Assembly (NCBI RefSeq): GCF_036057275.1
Contig: NZ_CP107945.1
Coordinates: forward strand, 4,092,001-4,156,000
Direction of reading: 5' to 3'
Length of the DNA stretch: 64,000 nucleotides
Source of the DNA: Streptomyces sp. NBC_00390
Lineage (GTDB): Bacteria > Actinomycetota > Actinomycetes > Streptomycetales > Streptomycetaceae
The notes beneath the pieces are model-generated. The model saw only the letters and a program-made list of their open reading frames with translations. It did not search any database and had not been told where the DNA came from. Every line of letters begins with the position of its first letter. Position 1 is the first letter of the stretch. Positions 1 to 8,769 of the stretch are shown here, piece after piece. Both the position numbers and the translations under genes were made by a program.

Positions 1-360
1 GATCAACCCACGGTCACCACGCACCACCGCGGCCCGTCGCGCCGCACCCTTGCCCTGGTTCTCCTCACGGCGGGAACGCTGCTGCTCAGCGGCACCTGGT
101 ACCTCGTCCAGCAGTACAGCGAACGCCCGCCGTGGGCCGAGGACATCGCCTACGAGGCCGGCTTCGTCCAGGGCACCCGCATCCGGAAGACCGACCCGAC
201 CGGCGGGCAGGTCGAGGACCTGCTGGCCGGCGGGTGCGCGCGGATGGTGTCCAAGGGCCTGGGCGGCGTGAAGGCCACGTACGACCCCGCACTGTGGGTG
301 ACCGGCTGCCTGGACGGCGCCTCGGCCCGGCCGCCGGCACGCCAGGGCCTTTTCCACTGA
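1..360 (+). CDS. C-terminal part of a membrane-anchored hypothetical protein (5' end outside window)
   Basis: Frame 1 is open from the first base to TGA at 358-360, giving 119 visible residues. Near residues 16-35 there is a hydrophobic stretch (LALVLLTAGTLLLSGTWYL) preceded by basic residues, which looks like a single N-terminal membrane anchor, so only a short cytoplasmic part may be missing. The remaining ~80 residues are soluble and contain two cysteines (GGCARM, VTGCLDG) that could pair outside the cell. I do not recognise the family; small Streptomyces proteins of this build are common. It converges on the next gene with only 10 bp between stops. Confidence 0.6.
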   Translation, partial: DQPTVTTHHRGPSRRTLALVLLTAGTLLLSGTWYLVQQYSERPPWAEDIAYEAGFVQGTRIRKTDPTGGQVEDLLAGGCARMVSKGLGGVKATYDPALWVTGCLDGASARPPARQGLFH

Positions 361-370
361 CCTCGGGCCG

Positions 371-2206
371 CTAGCCCTCGTCCATCCCGGCCAGAACGAG
401 CGGCAGCCGCGAGGCGCCCTTGGCGGTCACCCGGACCGGAACACCCCAGTCCTGCTGGTGCACATGACAGGCCGGGTACTCTCCCCCAGAGCCTCCGGCC
501 TGGGAGGTGCCCCCAGCGGGGTCGTCGCAGGACGCCGCCATCGCCGAGACATGCAGCACGCCCTCGCCGACGGCCGGGTCGATCTCCAGTTCACGGCTCA
601 GATCGGTGCCCGCACCGTCGCCGCCGCGCAACAGCTCGGGCGGCGTCGAGGAGACCAGCAGCCGGGTGGAGGGGCCGTAGCGGGTGTCCAGCTTCTGCCC
701 CGCGGGCGCCTGGAAGACCACATCGAGCCGGAGCGCGCCCGGGGCGACATCCGTCGCCGCCCGCTGGGTGCGGTGGGCGACGGCCTCGACACGCACCGCC
801 TCCTCGGGCAGCCGCAGGCGGGTCAGCCGGTGCCGCGCCGACTCCACGACCACGATGTCGTCCCCGACCAGGACGGCCCCGCTGGGCTCCCGCAGGTCGG
901 TGGCGAGCGTGGTCACCTCACCCGTCGACGGGTCGAAGCGGCGCAGCGCGTGGTTGTACGTGTCGCTGACGGCGACCGATCCGTCGGGCAGCGCGGTCAC
1001 TCCCAACGGATGCTGGAGCAGGGCCTGGTGGGCCTCGCCGTCCCGGTGCCCGAAGTCGAACAACCCGGTCCCGACGGCCGTGTGCACCACGAGGTCACGG
1101 TCGATCCAGCGCACCGCCGAGGTCTCCGAGTCGGCGATCCACAGCCGCTCCCCGTCGGCCGCGAGCCCGGAAGGCTGCGCGAACCACGCCTCGGCGGCGG
1201 GCCCGTCGACCAGTCCCTCGTTCGTCGTCCCGGCCGCGACCTGCACGGTCCCGTCCTGCGGGTCGTACGTCCACAGCTGGTGCACCCCCGCCATGGCGAT
1301 CCACAGCTTGCCGCCCCACCAGGCCACGTCCCACGGCGACGACAGCGCCACCTCCAGCGCGGGCCCGGACGTCGGCGATCCCTGCCACCACTGCTTCCCG
1401 GTCCCGGCCAGCAGCTCGATCGCGCCGGATTCCGGGTCGTACGCCCGGATCGCGTGGTTGACGGTGTCGGCGACGGCGACGCGCCCGTCGGGCAGGAGCG
1501 CGAGGCCCTGAGGCTCGTTGAACTCCCCGTCTCCGATCCGCCGCACCACGCTCTCCCCGTCGGCCGCGAGCTCCACGAGCTGATGCCGGGTCGAGTCGGA
1601 GACGAGGAAGTTCCCGGAGGGCAGCACGAGCGCCTTCCCGGGGAACCGAAGATCGGTGGCGACAGGCTCGGGCGCCACATACGGTCCGTCCCCGCGCCGC
1701 AGCGTCCCCTTGGCGGCGTGCTCGGCCTCGAGCTCCTCCACGAGTTTCTCGATGGCGTGCGCATGCCCTTCGCCCGCGTGCTGCGCGACGACGTACCCCT
1801 CGGGGTCGATCACGACGAGCGTGGGCCACGCCCGGACGGCGTACTGCTTCCAGGTGGCGAGCTCGGGGTCGTCGAGCACGGGATGGTGCACCTGGTAGCG
1901 CTCGACCGCGTCGACGACGGCCTGGTGGTCGGCCTCGTGCACGAACTTGGGCGAGTGGACCCCGATGATCACCACGGTGTCGCGATGCTTCTCCTCGAGC
2001 TCACGGAGCTCGTCCAGGACATGCAGACAATTCACACAGCAGAATGTCCAGAAATCGATGACAACGCACTTACCTCGCAGGTCGGTCAGGGTGAGCTCTT
2101 TGCCGCCGGTGTTGAGCCAACCGCCCTTGCCGATCAGCTCGGGGGCACGGACACGGGCACGGCGGGGGGCGGGCGCGGGGGTGGGCGCCGAGGCGGCATC
2201 GTTCAT
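371..2206 (-). CDS. Thioredoxin-fold plus NHL beta-propeller protein (NHLRC2-like)
   Basis: 611 aa. Residues ~25-165 form a thioredoxin/TlpA-like fold with the redox motif C-C-V-N-C at 56-60 (pair C57/C60), followed by the usual DELRELEE and HSPKF segments. Residues ~180-480 carry repeated NHL/YVTN-type blades (LPDGRVAVADTVNHAIR, LPDGSVAVSDTYNHALR), and the last ~120 residues are a beta-rich tail. The architecture matches bacterial NHLRC2-like proteins; the substrate is unknown. There is no signal peptide, so a cytosolic disulfide or sensor role is inferred. ATG start at 2206. A decayed copy of its N-terminus lies 0.8 kb away (3035-3181). Confidence 0.85.
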   Translation of the reverse strand: MNDAASAPTPAPAPRRARVRAPELIGKGGWLNTGGKELTLTDLRGKCVVIDFWTFCCVNCLHVLDELRELEEKHRDTVVIIGVHSPKFVHEADHQAVVDAVERYQVHHPVLDDPELATWKQYAVRAWPTLVVIDPEGYVVAQHAGEGHAHAIEKLVEELEAEHAAKGTLRRGDGPYVAPEPVATDLRFPGKALVLPSGNFLVSDSTRHQLVELAADGESVVRRIGDGEFNEPQGLALLPDGRVAVADTVNHAIRAYDPESGAIELLAGTGKQWWQGSPTSGPALEVALSSPWDVAWWGGKLWIAMAGVHQLWTYDPQDGTVQVAAGTTNEGLVDGPAAEAWFAQPSGLAADGERLWIADSETSAVRWIDRDLVVHTAVGTGLFDFGHRDGEAHQALLQHPLGVTALPDGSVAVSDTYNHALRRFDPSTGEVTTLATDLREPSGAVLVGDDIVVVESARHRLTRLRLPEEAVRVEAVAHRTQRAATDVAPGALRLDVVFQAPAGQKLDTRYGPSTRLLVSSTPPELLRGGDGAGTDLSRELEIDPAVGEGVLHVSAMAASCDDPAGGTSQAGGSGGEYPACHVHQQDWGVPVRVTAKGASRLPLVLAGMDEG

Positions 2207-2280
2207 GCTTCAAGCTTGCCATCCGGGTATGAACGACGGATCACGCACGTACGGCAAGGCCTACGACAGGGGAGCGACGG

Positions 2281-2997
2281 TTGGCCGGGGACGGGAGCGA
2301 GACGACTGCCGGTGAGACGGCGCTGCCGGTGCAGGGGTTCATGGCGCTGCCTGAGCGTCCGGAGGACCGCCGGGAGGCGCTCTACAGGTGCCTGGCGGAC
2401 GTCGTCCGGGTCCTCGGGCTCGAAGTCGCTCCGGAGCCGGATCCCGGCGATCGGCGAACCTGGGAGCACCTCGCCCGGGCGGCACTGCGCGACGCCTGCC
2501 GCCAAGGACTGAACCTTTCCGAGGAGTCCTTCGACGTGCTGGTCAAGGCGGCCGTCCACGATCCCGATCCGAGCTTCAACCGTCAGTTCGTCGAGCCGTC
2601 CCTGAACGCGTTCGGGCACAACCGCGTGCAATCCGCGCTGCTCGGGTACCTGCGGACGGGCACGGACCGTGAGCGTGCGGGCGCAGCACGGGCCTGGTAC
2701 TGGTCGGCCATGCCCCTGCGGATGCCCCTCGTTCGGGCGGAGAACCCCGGTGCCGCCGACCGGGCGGAGCCCGATGACGGCTCGGCCGTGGTGACCGAGT
2801 GGCGCGAGGCCGCTCTGCGCGAGTTCGTGAGCAACGAGGACCTGGACGTCCGGCGCTGCATCCTTCCCGGACTGTCGCTCCATAAGCCGTCCTACCCGCC
2901 GGAGCTGCACGACCTGGTGGACACGGCGGTGGCGATCGCCCGGTCCCATCCGGACGAGTACATCCGCCACCGCGTGGAACACCAGGTCGGCGACTGA
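2281..2997 (+). CDS. Hypothetical protein, possibly helical-repeat
   Basis: 238 aa from TTG 2281, chosen because AGGGGAG (2268-2274) sits 6 nt upstream; an in-frame ATG at 2341 would give 218 aa. The sequence is soluble, acidic and alpha-helical in character, with paired-helix spacing in the second half (region of residues 160-235) reminiscent of HEAT-type repeats. It has no catalytic motif I recognise. It is divergent from the thioredoxin/NHL gene with a 74-bp gap, so the two may share a promoter region. Function unknown. Confidence 0.65.
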   Translation: MAGDGSETTAGETALPVQGFMALPERPEDRREALYRCLADVVRVLGLEVAPEPDPGDRRTWEHLARAALRDACRQGLNLSEESFDVLVKAAVHDPDPSFNRQFVEPSLNAFGHNRVQSALLGYLRTGTDRERAGAARAWYWSAMPLRMPLVRAENPGAADRAEPDDGSAVVTEWREAALREFVSNEDLDVRRCILPGLSLHKPSYPPELHDLVDTAVAIARSHPDEYIRHRVEHQVGD

Positions 2998-3034
2998 ACC
3001 CCGCTACGGGGGCGTTCGCCGTGGTGTTCAGGTC

Positions 3035-3181
3035 AGGCCCCACGATGCTTCCTCGCAGGTCAGCGAGGGCGTACTGCCGGTCACCGGTGTGCAGTCGGCC
3101 TCCCTCGCAGATCAGCTCGGGGCGCCCGAACGCGTGCACGTGCAGCCGTACCCCCGTCCGACCGCACCGGCGGGGGCACAC
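3035..3181 (-). pseudogene. Remnant of a second thioredoxin/NHL-type gene (N-terminus only)
   Basis: Read on the minus strand from ATG 3181, this encodes a 30-residue block aligning with residues ~18-47 of the 371-2206 protein: RPELI..GG.L.TG....L.DLRG is shared. After DLRGS the similarity stops, and the CCVNC motif and the whole propeller are absent. At DNA level the match (about 3045-3135 versus 2075-2150) is obvious by eye. It is most simply a truncated paralogue, left between two plus-strand genes. Confidence 0.6.
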
Positions 3182-3189
3182 ATTCCGCC

Positions 3190-3684
3190 ATGAGATATCT
3201 GGTGCGCGACAAGCTCCTCGCCCTCGGCGACGACTACTGGATCGAGGACGAGCACGGCCGTCACGCCTTCCTCGTCGACGGCAAAGCGCTGCGTCTGCGC
3301 GACACCCTGGAGCTCAAGGATCCGTCCGGGTACGTGCTGATCACCCTGCGCCAGAAGCTGCTCGGCCTGCGCGGCGCGATGACGATCGAGCGGGACGGCT
3401 CGCCGCTCGCCACCGTCCGCCGCAAGCGGCTGTCACTGCTGCGCAACCACTACCGGGTGACCCTCGCCGAGGGCACCGAGCTCGATGTCAGCGGGAAGAT
3501 CCTGGACCGGGAGTTCGCCGTCGAGTACGACGGCGAACTGCTCGCGCACATCTCGCGCCGATGGCTGCGGGTGCGGGAGACGTACGGCGTGGATGTCGTA
3601 CGGGAGGACGCGGACGCGGCGCTGCTGATCGCGGTCGCGGTGTGCGTGATCCGGATGGCGGAGAGGGAGCGGGCGCAGGAGTGA
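3190..3684 (+). CDS. LURP-one-related (tubby C-like fold) protein
   Basis: 164 aa. The pattern MRYLVRDKL, F.VDGKALRLRDTLELKD..G, ITLRQKLLGLRGAMTIERDG is typical of the LURP-one-related/DUF567 beta-barrel family. It ends with a central hydrophobic helix (AALLIAVAVCVIRMAE, residues ~145-160), as in tubby-like phospholipid scramblase relatives. Full family length. Soluble, with no signal peptide. The biological role in bacteria is not established; membrane-lipid association is only inferred. ATG start at 3190 follows a GGGGG tract. Confidence 0.85.
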   Translation: MRYLVRDKLLALGDDYWIEDEHGRHAFLVDGKALRLRDTLELKDPSGYVLITLRQKLLGLRGAMTIERDGSPLATVRRKRLSLLRNHYRVTLAEGTELDVSGKILDREFAVEYDGELLAHISRRWLRVRETYGVDVVREDADAALLIAVAVCVIRMAERERAQE

Positions 3685-3772
3685 GCAGGCGGTACCTGCC
3701 GCGCCGGGGCGCGGTGGTGTCCAGGGACAGTGCCGACAGCTGCGCCGGGACGGATACGTCCGGGGGACGGAC

Positions 3773-4573
3773 TCAGCGCAGGATGTCCGGGGCCGGCAGG
3801 CCCAGGCGGCGGTCCTCCAGGGCCGGGAACAGCCGCCGGGCGGTGGCGGGCCTCGACACGTCGAGGTCCACCGTCAGCACCTCCTCGTCCGGACCCGCCT
3901 CGGCCAGGATCTCGCCCCATGGGTCGACGACGACGCTGTGGCCTGCCTGTTCGACGCCGGCATGGGTGCCCGCGGTGCCGCAGGCAAGGACGTACGCCTG
4001 ATTCTCGACGGCGCGGGCGCGGGCCAGCAGGGTCCAGTGCTCGCGTCGGCGGGCGGGCCAGCCGGCCGGGACGACGAAGGCCGTGGCGCCCGCACCCACC
4101 AGGCCCCGGAACAGCTCGGGGAAGCGCAGGTCGTAGCAGGTGGCGAGGCCGAGGGTGAGGCCGGGCACCTGTACGGTCACCAGTTCCTCGCCGGCGCCCA
4201 TCATCACGGCTTCGCCCTTGTCGAAGCCGAAGCGGTGGATCTTGCGGTAGGTGCCCGCCGGTTCGCCGGTGGGGGAGATGACGAGAGCGGTGTTGTAGAG
4301 GGTGCCGTCCGGGGCCCGTTCGACGATGGAGCCCGCGTGCAGCCAGACGGCGGCGTCGCTCGCGGCCTTCGCCATCGCTTCGTACGTCGGCCCGCCGGGC
4401 TCCTCCGCCTCCTCGGCGAACTGCTGGTAGGCGAACGCTCCGACGGGCCACAGCTCGGGCAGGATCACCAGTTCGGCGTCTTGCTGCGCCCGTACCAGTG
4501 CCGCCGCGCGCCGCCTTCGCGATTCGACCGATTCGTCCGCGTCTACTGCGATCTGGATGAGTGAGGCGCGCAC
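3773..4573 (-). CDS. Carbon-nitrogen hydrolase (nitrilase superfamily amidase)
   Basis: 266 aa from GTG 4573. All three nitrilase-family catalytic residues are visible: E40 in ILPELW, K111 in YRKIHRFGF and C146 in LATCYDLRFPELF. The length and the CYDLRFPELFR signature are closest to omega-amidase/NIT2 or YafV-type enzymes acting on small amides such as alpha-keto acid amides; the true substrate is unknown. Cytosolic. It is divergent from the mycothiol-dependent isomerase gene with 181 bp between starts. Confidence 0.9.
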   Translation of the reverse strand: MRASLIQIAVDADESVESRRRRAAALVRAQQDAELVILPELWPVGAFAYQQFAEEAEEPGGPTYEAMAKAASDAAVWLHAGSIVERAPDGTLYNTALVISPTGEPAGTYRKIHRFGFDKGEAVMMGAGEELVTVQVPGLTLGLATCYDLRFPELFRGLVGAGATAFVVPAGWPARRREHWTLLARARAVENQAYVLACGTAGTHAGVEQAGHSVVVDPWGEILAEAGPDEEVLTVDLDVSRPATARRLFPALEDRRLGLPAPDILR

Positions 4574-4754
4574 ACTACCACCGTCCTGGCATTCGAGCGG
4601 TCAACACAGGCCTACGATCGTCACACGAAAGCACTGCCGGGGTGCCATCTGGCAGCGTACTGTGCACATCCGGGGGCCACCCCCGGACCCCCACAGCGCC
4701 CTGGGTGCCCACCCACCGTCCAGTAATGCCCGCGTACGACCGCCGAGGGGTCCC

Positions 4755-5579
4755 GTGACCGTCCATCCCAGCCTCCAGACCTACGCCGACGCATGGACCC
4801 ACGCAGTCGAGTCGATAGCCGAGTTGGTACACCCACTCGTCGAGGGTGAGTGGAATCGTGCCACGCCGTGCCCGGGCTGGTCGGTGCGCGACATCGTGTC
4901 GCACGTCATCGGCATGGAGTGCGAGATGCTCGGCGACCCGCGGCCGATCCACACGCTGCCCCGCGATCTTTACCACGTGCAGAGCGAGTTCGCCCGGTAC
5001 ATGGAGATGCAGGTCGATGTGCGCCGGCACCACACCGCGCCCGAGATGACCTCCGAGCTCGAGTACACGATGATCCGCCGGGCCCGCCAGCTGCGCAACG
5101 AGAACCGCGCCCCCGACGCCAAGGTGCGCGCTCCGCTCGGAGCCGAGCAGACCCTGGAAGTCGCCATGCGGATGCGGGCGTTCGACACCTGGGTGCACGA
5201 GCAGGATCTTCGTGCCGCGCTGGGGCAGCCGGGCAACCTCGACTCCCCCGGTGCGTACATCACCCGTGACTGCCTGCTGGAGGCCCTGCCGAAGGTGGTG
5301 GCCAAGGACGCGGGCGCGCCCGCGCAGTCGGCCGTCGTCTTCGATGTGCACGGGCCGGTGGAGTTCCTGCGGACCGTACGGGTGGACGCCGACGGACGAG
5401 GCACGATCGACGGTGCGCCCTCGCTGGGCCCGCTGGTGACCCTGAGTCTGGACTGGGAGACCTACGTCCGGCTGGCGTGCGGTCGGGTACGGGCCGCCGC
5501 GGTGGCGGACCGGATCAAGGTGGACGGTGACCAGGAGGTCGCCGCGGCGATCCTGCGCGAGTTCACGGTGACGCCGTAG
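4755..5579 (+). CDS. Maleylpyruvate isomerase-type, mycothiol-dependent enzyme (DinB/MDMPI fold)
   Basis: 274 aa from GTG 4755, preceded by GAGGGG at 4745-4750. The N-terminal four-helix DinB-like domain carries the family hallmark (W)..ATPCPGWSVRDIVSHVIG (residues ~35-55) with histidines placed as in metal-binding MDMPI proteins, and the C-terminal ~90 residues resemble the SCP2-like MDMPI_C domain. Such enzymes use mycothiol, the actinobacterial thiol. The substrate cannot be read from sequence, and maleylpyruvate is only the family name. Upstream in-frame starts back to 4557 lack the family signature. Confidence 0.85.
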   Translation: MTVHPSLQTYADAWTHAVESIAELVHPLVEGEWNRATPCPGWSVRDIVSHVIGMECEMLGDPRPIHTLPRDLYHVQSEFARYMEMQVDVRRHHTAPEMTSELEYTMIRRARQLRNENRAPDAKVRAPLGAEQTLEVAMRMRAFDTWVHEQDLRAALGQPGNLDSPGAYITRDCLLEALPKVVAKDAGAPAQSAVVFDVHGPVEFLRTVRVDADGRGTIDGAPSLGPLVTLSLDWETYVRLACGRVRAAAVADRIKVDGDQEVAAAILREFTVTP

Positions 5580-5594
5580 GACGGTCGCACGCTC

Positions 5595-5617
5595 CGGCGC
5601 CGGGCCGCCCGGCGCCG
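5595..5617. terminator. Bidirectional hairpin terminator
   Basis: Perfect 10-bp GC stem (5595-5604 with 5608-5617) and a 3-nt loop, placed exactly between the convergent isomerase and MFS stop codons. Confidence 0.7.
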
Positions 5618-5622
5618 TCGGG

Positions 5623-6930
5623 TCACACCGGGACGTGTACCGCCTCGACGCGGCTCGCCACCAGGCGTTCCCTCTCGCGACGGGCCGAGCGTGCCCGCAG
5701 CCGCAGGATCTGGGCGGTCCCGAGCGCCTGGAGCACGAACACGCACGAGAACGCGATCCGGTAGCTGCCGCCGGTGGCGTCCAGCAGCACGCCCACGGCG
5801 AGCAGCGTGGTCATCGAGGCGACGAAGCCACCCATGTTGACGATCCCGGAGGCCGTGCCCTGACGTTCCGGCGGATTGGCCGGACGGGCGAAGTCGAAAC
5901 CGATCATGGATGCCGGCCCGCAGGCCCCGAGCACCGTGCAGAGCGTGATGAGCAGCCACATCGGCGCCCGGTCGCCGGGATGGACGAGCGTGGCCGCCCA
6001 CAGGACCGCCGTCGCCGCGACCGTACCGAGCGCGAGCGGGGCGCGGGCGGCGTGGTGGCGGGCGATGACCTGCCCGTACACCAGGCCGACCACCATGTTG
6101 GAGGCCACCACCAGCGTCAGCAGCAGGCCCGCGGTCTCCCGCGAGAGCCGCTGTGCCTCGACGAGGAACGGCATTCCCCACAGCAGCAGGAACACCATGC
6201 CGGGGAACTGTGTGGTGAAGTGCACCCACATGCCGAGCCGGGTGCCCGGCTCCCGCCAGGACCGGGCGATCTGCCTGCGTACGAACCCGGATGCGGCATG
6301 GTGCGCGGGCGGGGGCTCATGGCCCTCGGGGTGGTCCTTGAGGAACAGCAGGAGCAGGACGAGGACGAGCACACCGGCCGCCGCGCTGCCCGCGAAGGTG
6401 GCGGTCCAGCCCATGCCGTGCAGCATCCGCGCGATGACGAGGGTGGAGACCAGGTTTCCCGCCATGCCGAAGAGCGCGGCGACCTGGGCGATGAGCGGCC
6501 CGCGGCGGGCGGGGAACCATCGCGAGCCGAGCCGCAGCACGCTGATGAACGTCATCGCGTCGCCGCAGCCGAGCAGGGCACGCGCGGCGAGTGCCGTGCC
6601 GTACGAGGGGGAGAGCGCGAAGCCCAGCTGGCCGGCGGTGAACAGCACCACGCCGATGGTGAGGACCTTCTTGGTGCCCAGCCGGTCGACCATCAGGCCG
6701 ACGGGTATCTGCATTCCCGCGTAGACGAGCAGCTGGAGGATGGAGAACGTGGACAGCGCGGAGGCGTTGACGTCGAAGCGGTCGGCGGCGTCGAGGCCCG
6801 CGACGCCCAGGGACGTACGGAAGATGACGGCGACGAAGTAGACGGCGACGCCGATGCCCCAGACGGCGGCGGCGCGGCGGCCCCCGGGCGGATCGCCGGG
6901 CAGGGCGGTCTCCGCGGCTGCCGCGCTCAC
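5623..6930 (-). CDS. MFS transporter
   Basis: 435 aa with about 12 hydrophobic segments. The MFS loop motif GLMVDRLGTKKVL (after TM2, residues ~75-90) is present, with a basic cytoplasmic loop near the middle and a polar C-terminal tail. Substrate unknown; overall it resembles the anion:cation symporter/nitrate-sugar-phosphate branch often paired with FCD-type GntR regulators, suggesting organic acid import. ATG at 6930 overlaps the gntR stop by 4 bp (ATGA), so the two are translationally coupled and gntR is the first gene. Confidence 0.85.
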   Translation of the reverse strand: MSAAAAETALPGDPPGGRRAAAVWGIGVAVYFVAVIFRTSLGVAGLDAADRFDVNASALSTFSILQLLVYAGMQIPVGLMVDRLGTKKVLTIGVVLFTAGQLGFALSPSYGTALAARALLGCGDAMTFISVLRLGSRWFPARRGPLIAQVAALFGMAGNLVSTLVIARMLHGMGWTATFAGSAAAGVLVLVLLLLFLKDHPEGHEPPPAHHAASGFVRRQIARSWREPGTRLGMWVHFTTQFPGMVFLLLWGMPFLVEAQRLSRETAGLLLTLVVASNMVVGLVYGQVIARHHAARAPLALGTVAATAVLWAATLVHPGDRAPMWLLITLCTVLGACGPASMIGFDFARPANPPERQGTASGIVNMGGFVASMTTLLAVGVLLDATGGSYRIAFSCVFVLQALGTAQILRLRARSARRERERLVASRVEAVHVPV

Positions 6931-7598
6931 CGTGCCTCACCCCGGACCAGCACGTTGACCCAGCTCAGATGGCGGTGCACACAGGCAGCCGCGCCTTCGG
7001 CGTCGCCCGCCTTGAGCCGTTCCAGGATCTCGGCGTGCTCGGTGATGTTCTTGGCGATCCGGTCGGGCTGCGACTGCATGACCGCGACGCCCATCCGCAG
7101 CTGGCGGTCACGCAGTTGGTCGTAGAGCCTGGAGAGGATCTCGTTGCCGGCGTACCGGACGATCTCGGCGTGGAAGCAGCGGTCGGTCACGGCGACGGTG
7201 GCCAGATCTCCGGCGACGGCGTGCCGCTTCTGCTCCTCGAGCAGCTCCTCGAGCCGGGTGAGCAGCGCGGCGGGAGCGGGCACGGCCTTGCGTACGGCAA
7301 ACTCCTCGACCAGCAGGCGGGTTTCGACGACATCCGCGATCTCCTGGGCGGAGACGGCGAGGACGAGGGCGCCCTTCTTGGGGTAGAGCTTGATCAGCCC
7401 TTCGACCTCGAGCTTGAGGAGGGCTTCGCGCACGGGAGTACGGGACACGCCCACTGCGTCGGCGAGTTCGCCTTCGGTGAGGAGAGTGCCGCCCTGGTAG
7501 CGCCGGTCGAGTACGGCCTGCTTGATGTGCATGTAGACGCGGTCGGCGGCTGGGGGCTGTTTCACGGACGCGGACTCCATCGCGGCAGGCATGCGCAC
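6927..7598 (-). CDS. GntR-family regulator, FadR/FCD subfamily
   Basis: 223 aa. Winged HTH at residues ~20-80 (Y.HIKQAVLDRRY, LADAVGVSRTPVREALLKLEVEGL), then an all-helical FCD ligand domain at ~95-215 with metal-ligand-type histidines (CFHAEIVRYAGN, ITEHAEILERL). Such regulators respond to organic acids and normally control the adjacent transporter, here the coupled MFS gene. Start ATG 7598, with a second in-frame ATG at 7580. Just upstream is a TGTTG-N7-TGTTG direct repeat (about 7609-7625, minus strand), a possible operator, weakly supported. Confidence 0.85.
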   Translation of the reverse strand: MRMPAAMESASVKQPPAADRVYMHIKQAVLDRRYQGGTLLTEGELADAVGVSRTPVREALLKLEVEGLIKLYPKKGALVLAVSAQEIADVVETRLLVEEFAVRKAVPAPAALLTRLEELLEEQKRHAVAGDLATVAVTDRCFHAEIVRYAGNEILSRLYDQLRDRQLRMGVAVMQSQPDRIAKNITEHAEILERLKAGDAEGAAACVHRHLSWVNVLVRGEAR

Positions 7599-7754
7599 AG
7601 CTTAGATACAACACAGGTGCAACAGAAGTTCCGTCCGAATCGCGAAACGCGTACATCCCTTGGGCGGTCTCATGAGTCTCTTTACCGAGCGGCGCTCTCA
7701 TGTGTCCGCAAAACAGGGGCAATTCAGGACTTTCGGCTTATCGGAGCATTCAAC

Positions 7755-8648
7755 TTGAAAACAGGCATCAAGGGCATGCGTCGCACGGTCACCGTGACCC
7801 TCACCGCCGGCGCGCTCCTCGCGGGCGGCGCGTTCGCCGGCCAGGCACAGGCCGTCACGCCGCCGACCCCCACGATCGCCGCCCAGGGCGGGTACGTGAT
7901 GAACAACGGCACCGGGACGACCCTCTTCAAGAAGGCCGCCGACACCCGCCGCTCCACCGGGTCCACCACCAAGATCATGACCGCGAAGGTGGTTCTGGCG
8001 CAGCCGAACCTCAACCTGGACGCCAAGGTCACGATCCAAATGGCCTACAGCGACTACATCGTCTCCAAGAACGCCTCGTCGGCCCGTCTGATCGTCGGCG
8101 ACAAGGTCACCGTCCGCCAGCTGCTCTACGGCCTGATGCTGCCGTCCGGCTGCGACGCCGCGTACGCGCTCGCCGACAAGTTCGGCACCGGCACCACGCG
8201 CGCCGCCCGGGTGAAGTCGTTCATCGGCAAGATGAACAAGGCCGCCGCCGACCTCGGCCTGCAGAACACGCACTTCGACTCGTTCGACGGAATAGGGAAC
8301 GGTGCGAACTACTCGACGCCGCGCGACCTGACGAAGATCGCCAGCAGCGCGATGAAGAACTCCACGTTCCGCACGATCGTGAAGACGAAGTCGTACACGG
8401 CCAAGACCGTCACGAAGACCGGCGGCACCCGCACCATGGGGACGTGGACCAACACGAACACGCTGCTGGGCACCTACAGCGGCGCGATCGGCGTGAAGAC
8501 CGGCTCCGGCCCCGAGGCCAAGTACTGCCTGGTCTTCGCCGCGACCCGCAACAGCAAGACGGTCATCGGCACCGTCCTCGCCTCCACGTCCGCGACCCAG
8601 CGCGCCACGGACGCGAAGAAGCTCATGGACTACGGCTTCGCGAAGTAG
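7755..8648 (+). CDS. D-alanyl-D-alanine carboxypeptidase/transpeptidase, K15 type
   Basis: 297 aa from TTG 7755, chosen because GGAG (7743-7746) is 8 nt upstream while ATG 7776 has no well-placed SD. Sec signal peptide (hydrophobic core ~12-29, AQA cleavage near 33). Penicilloyl-serine transferase motifs: S70-T-T-K73, S131-G-C133 and K248-T-G250. The spacings 61 and 117 equal those of the Streptomyces K15 DD-transpeptidase (S35/S96/K213), including its unusual SGC in place of SxN. Trims or cross-links peptidoglycan stem peptides outside the membrane. A terminator hairpin follows. Confidence 0.95.
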   Translation: MKTGIKGMRRTVTVTLTAGALLAGGAFAGQAQAVTPPTPTIAAQGGYVMNNGTGTTLFKKAADTRRSTGSTTKIMTAKVVLAQPNLNLDAKVTIQMAYSDYIVSKNASSARLIVGDKVTVRQLLYGLMLPSGCDAAYALADKFGTGTTRAARVKSFIGKMNKAAADLGLQNTHFDSFDGIGNGANYSTPRDLTKIASSAMKNSTFRTIVKTKSYTAKTVTKTGGTRTMGTWTNTNTLLGTYSGAIGVKTGSGPEAKYCLVFAATRNSKTVIGTVLASTSATQRATDAKKLMDYGFAK

Positions 8649-8694
8649 TCCTTCGAGGCGTACGCCTCGGGGCCGGCCCCCGAGTCCGGACGAA

Positions 8695-8725
8695 GAGGGC
8701 CCGTCGCACGGTGCGACGGGCCCTC
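8695..8725. terminator. Hairpin terminator
   Basis: Perfect 14-bp inverted repeat (8695-8708 with 8712-8725), loop CGG, between the convergent DD-peptidase and ABC permease genes. Likely works in both directions. Confidence 0.85.
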
Positions 8726-8769
8726 GCCTTTCCCGCCACTGCGCCCAGGTGACCGGCGGCCTCGGGGGC

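Noticed and set aside
458..2512. Long open plus-strand frame across the thioredoxin/NHL gene
   Set aside because: It is the antisense of a well-supported gene; its composition follows the GC-skewed codon shadow and has no domain.
5635..7125. Long open plus-strand frame opposite the MFS and gntR genes
   Set aside because: Pro/Arg/His-rich, no recognisable fold, fully antisense to two clear genes.
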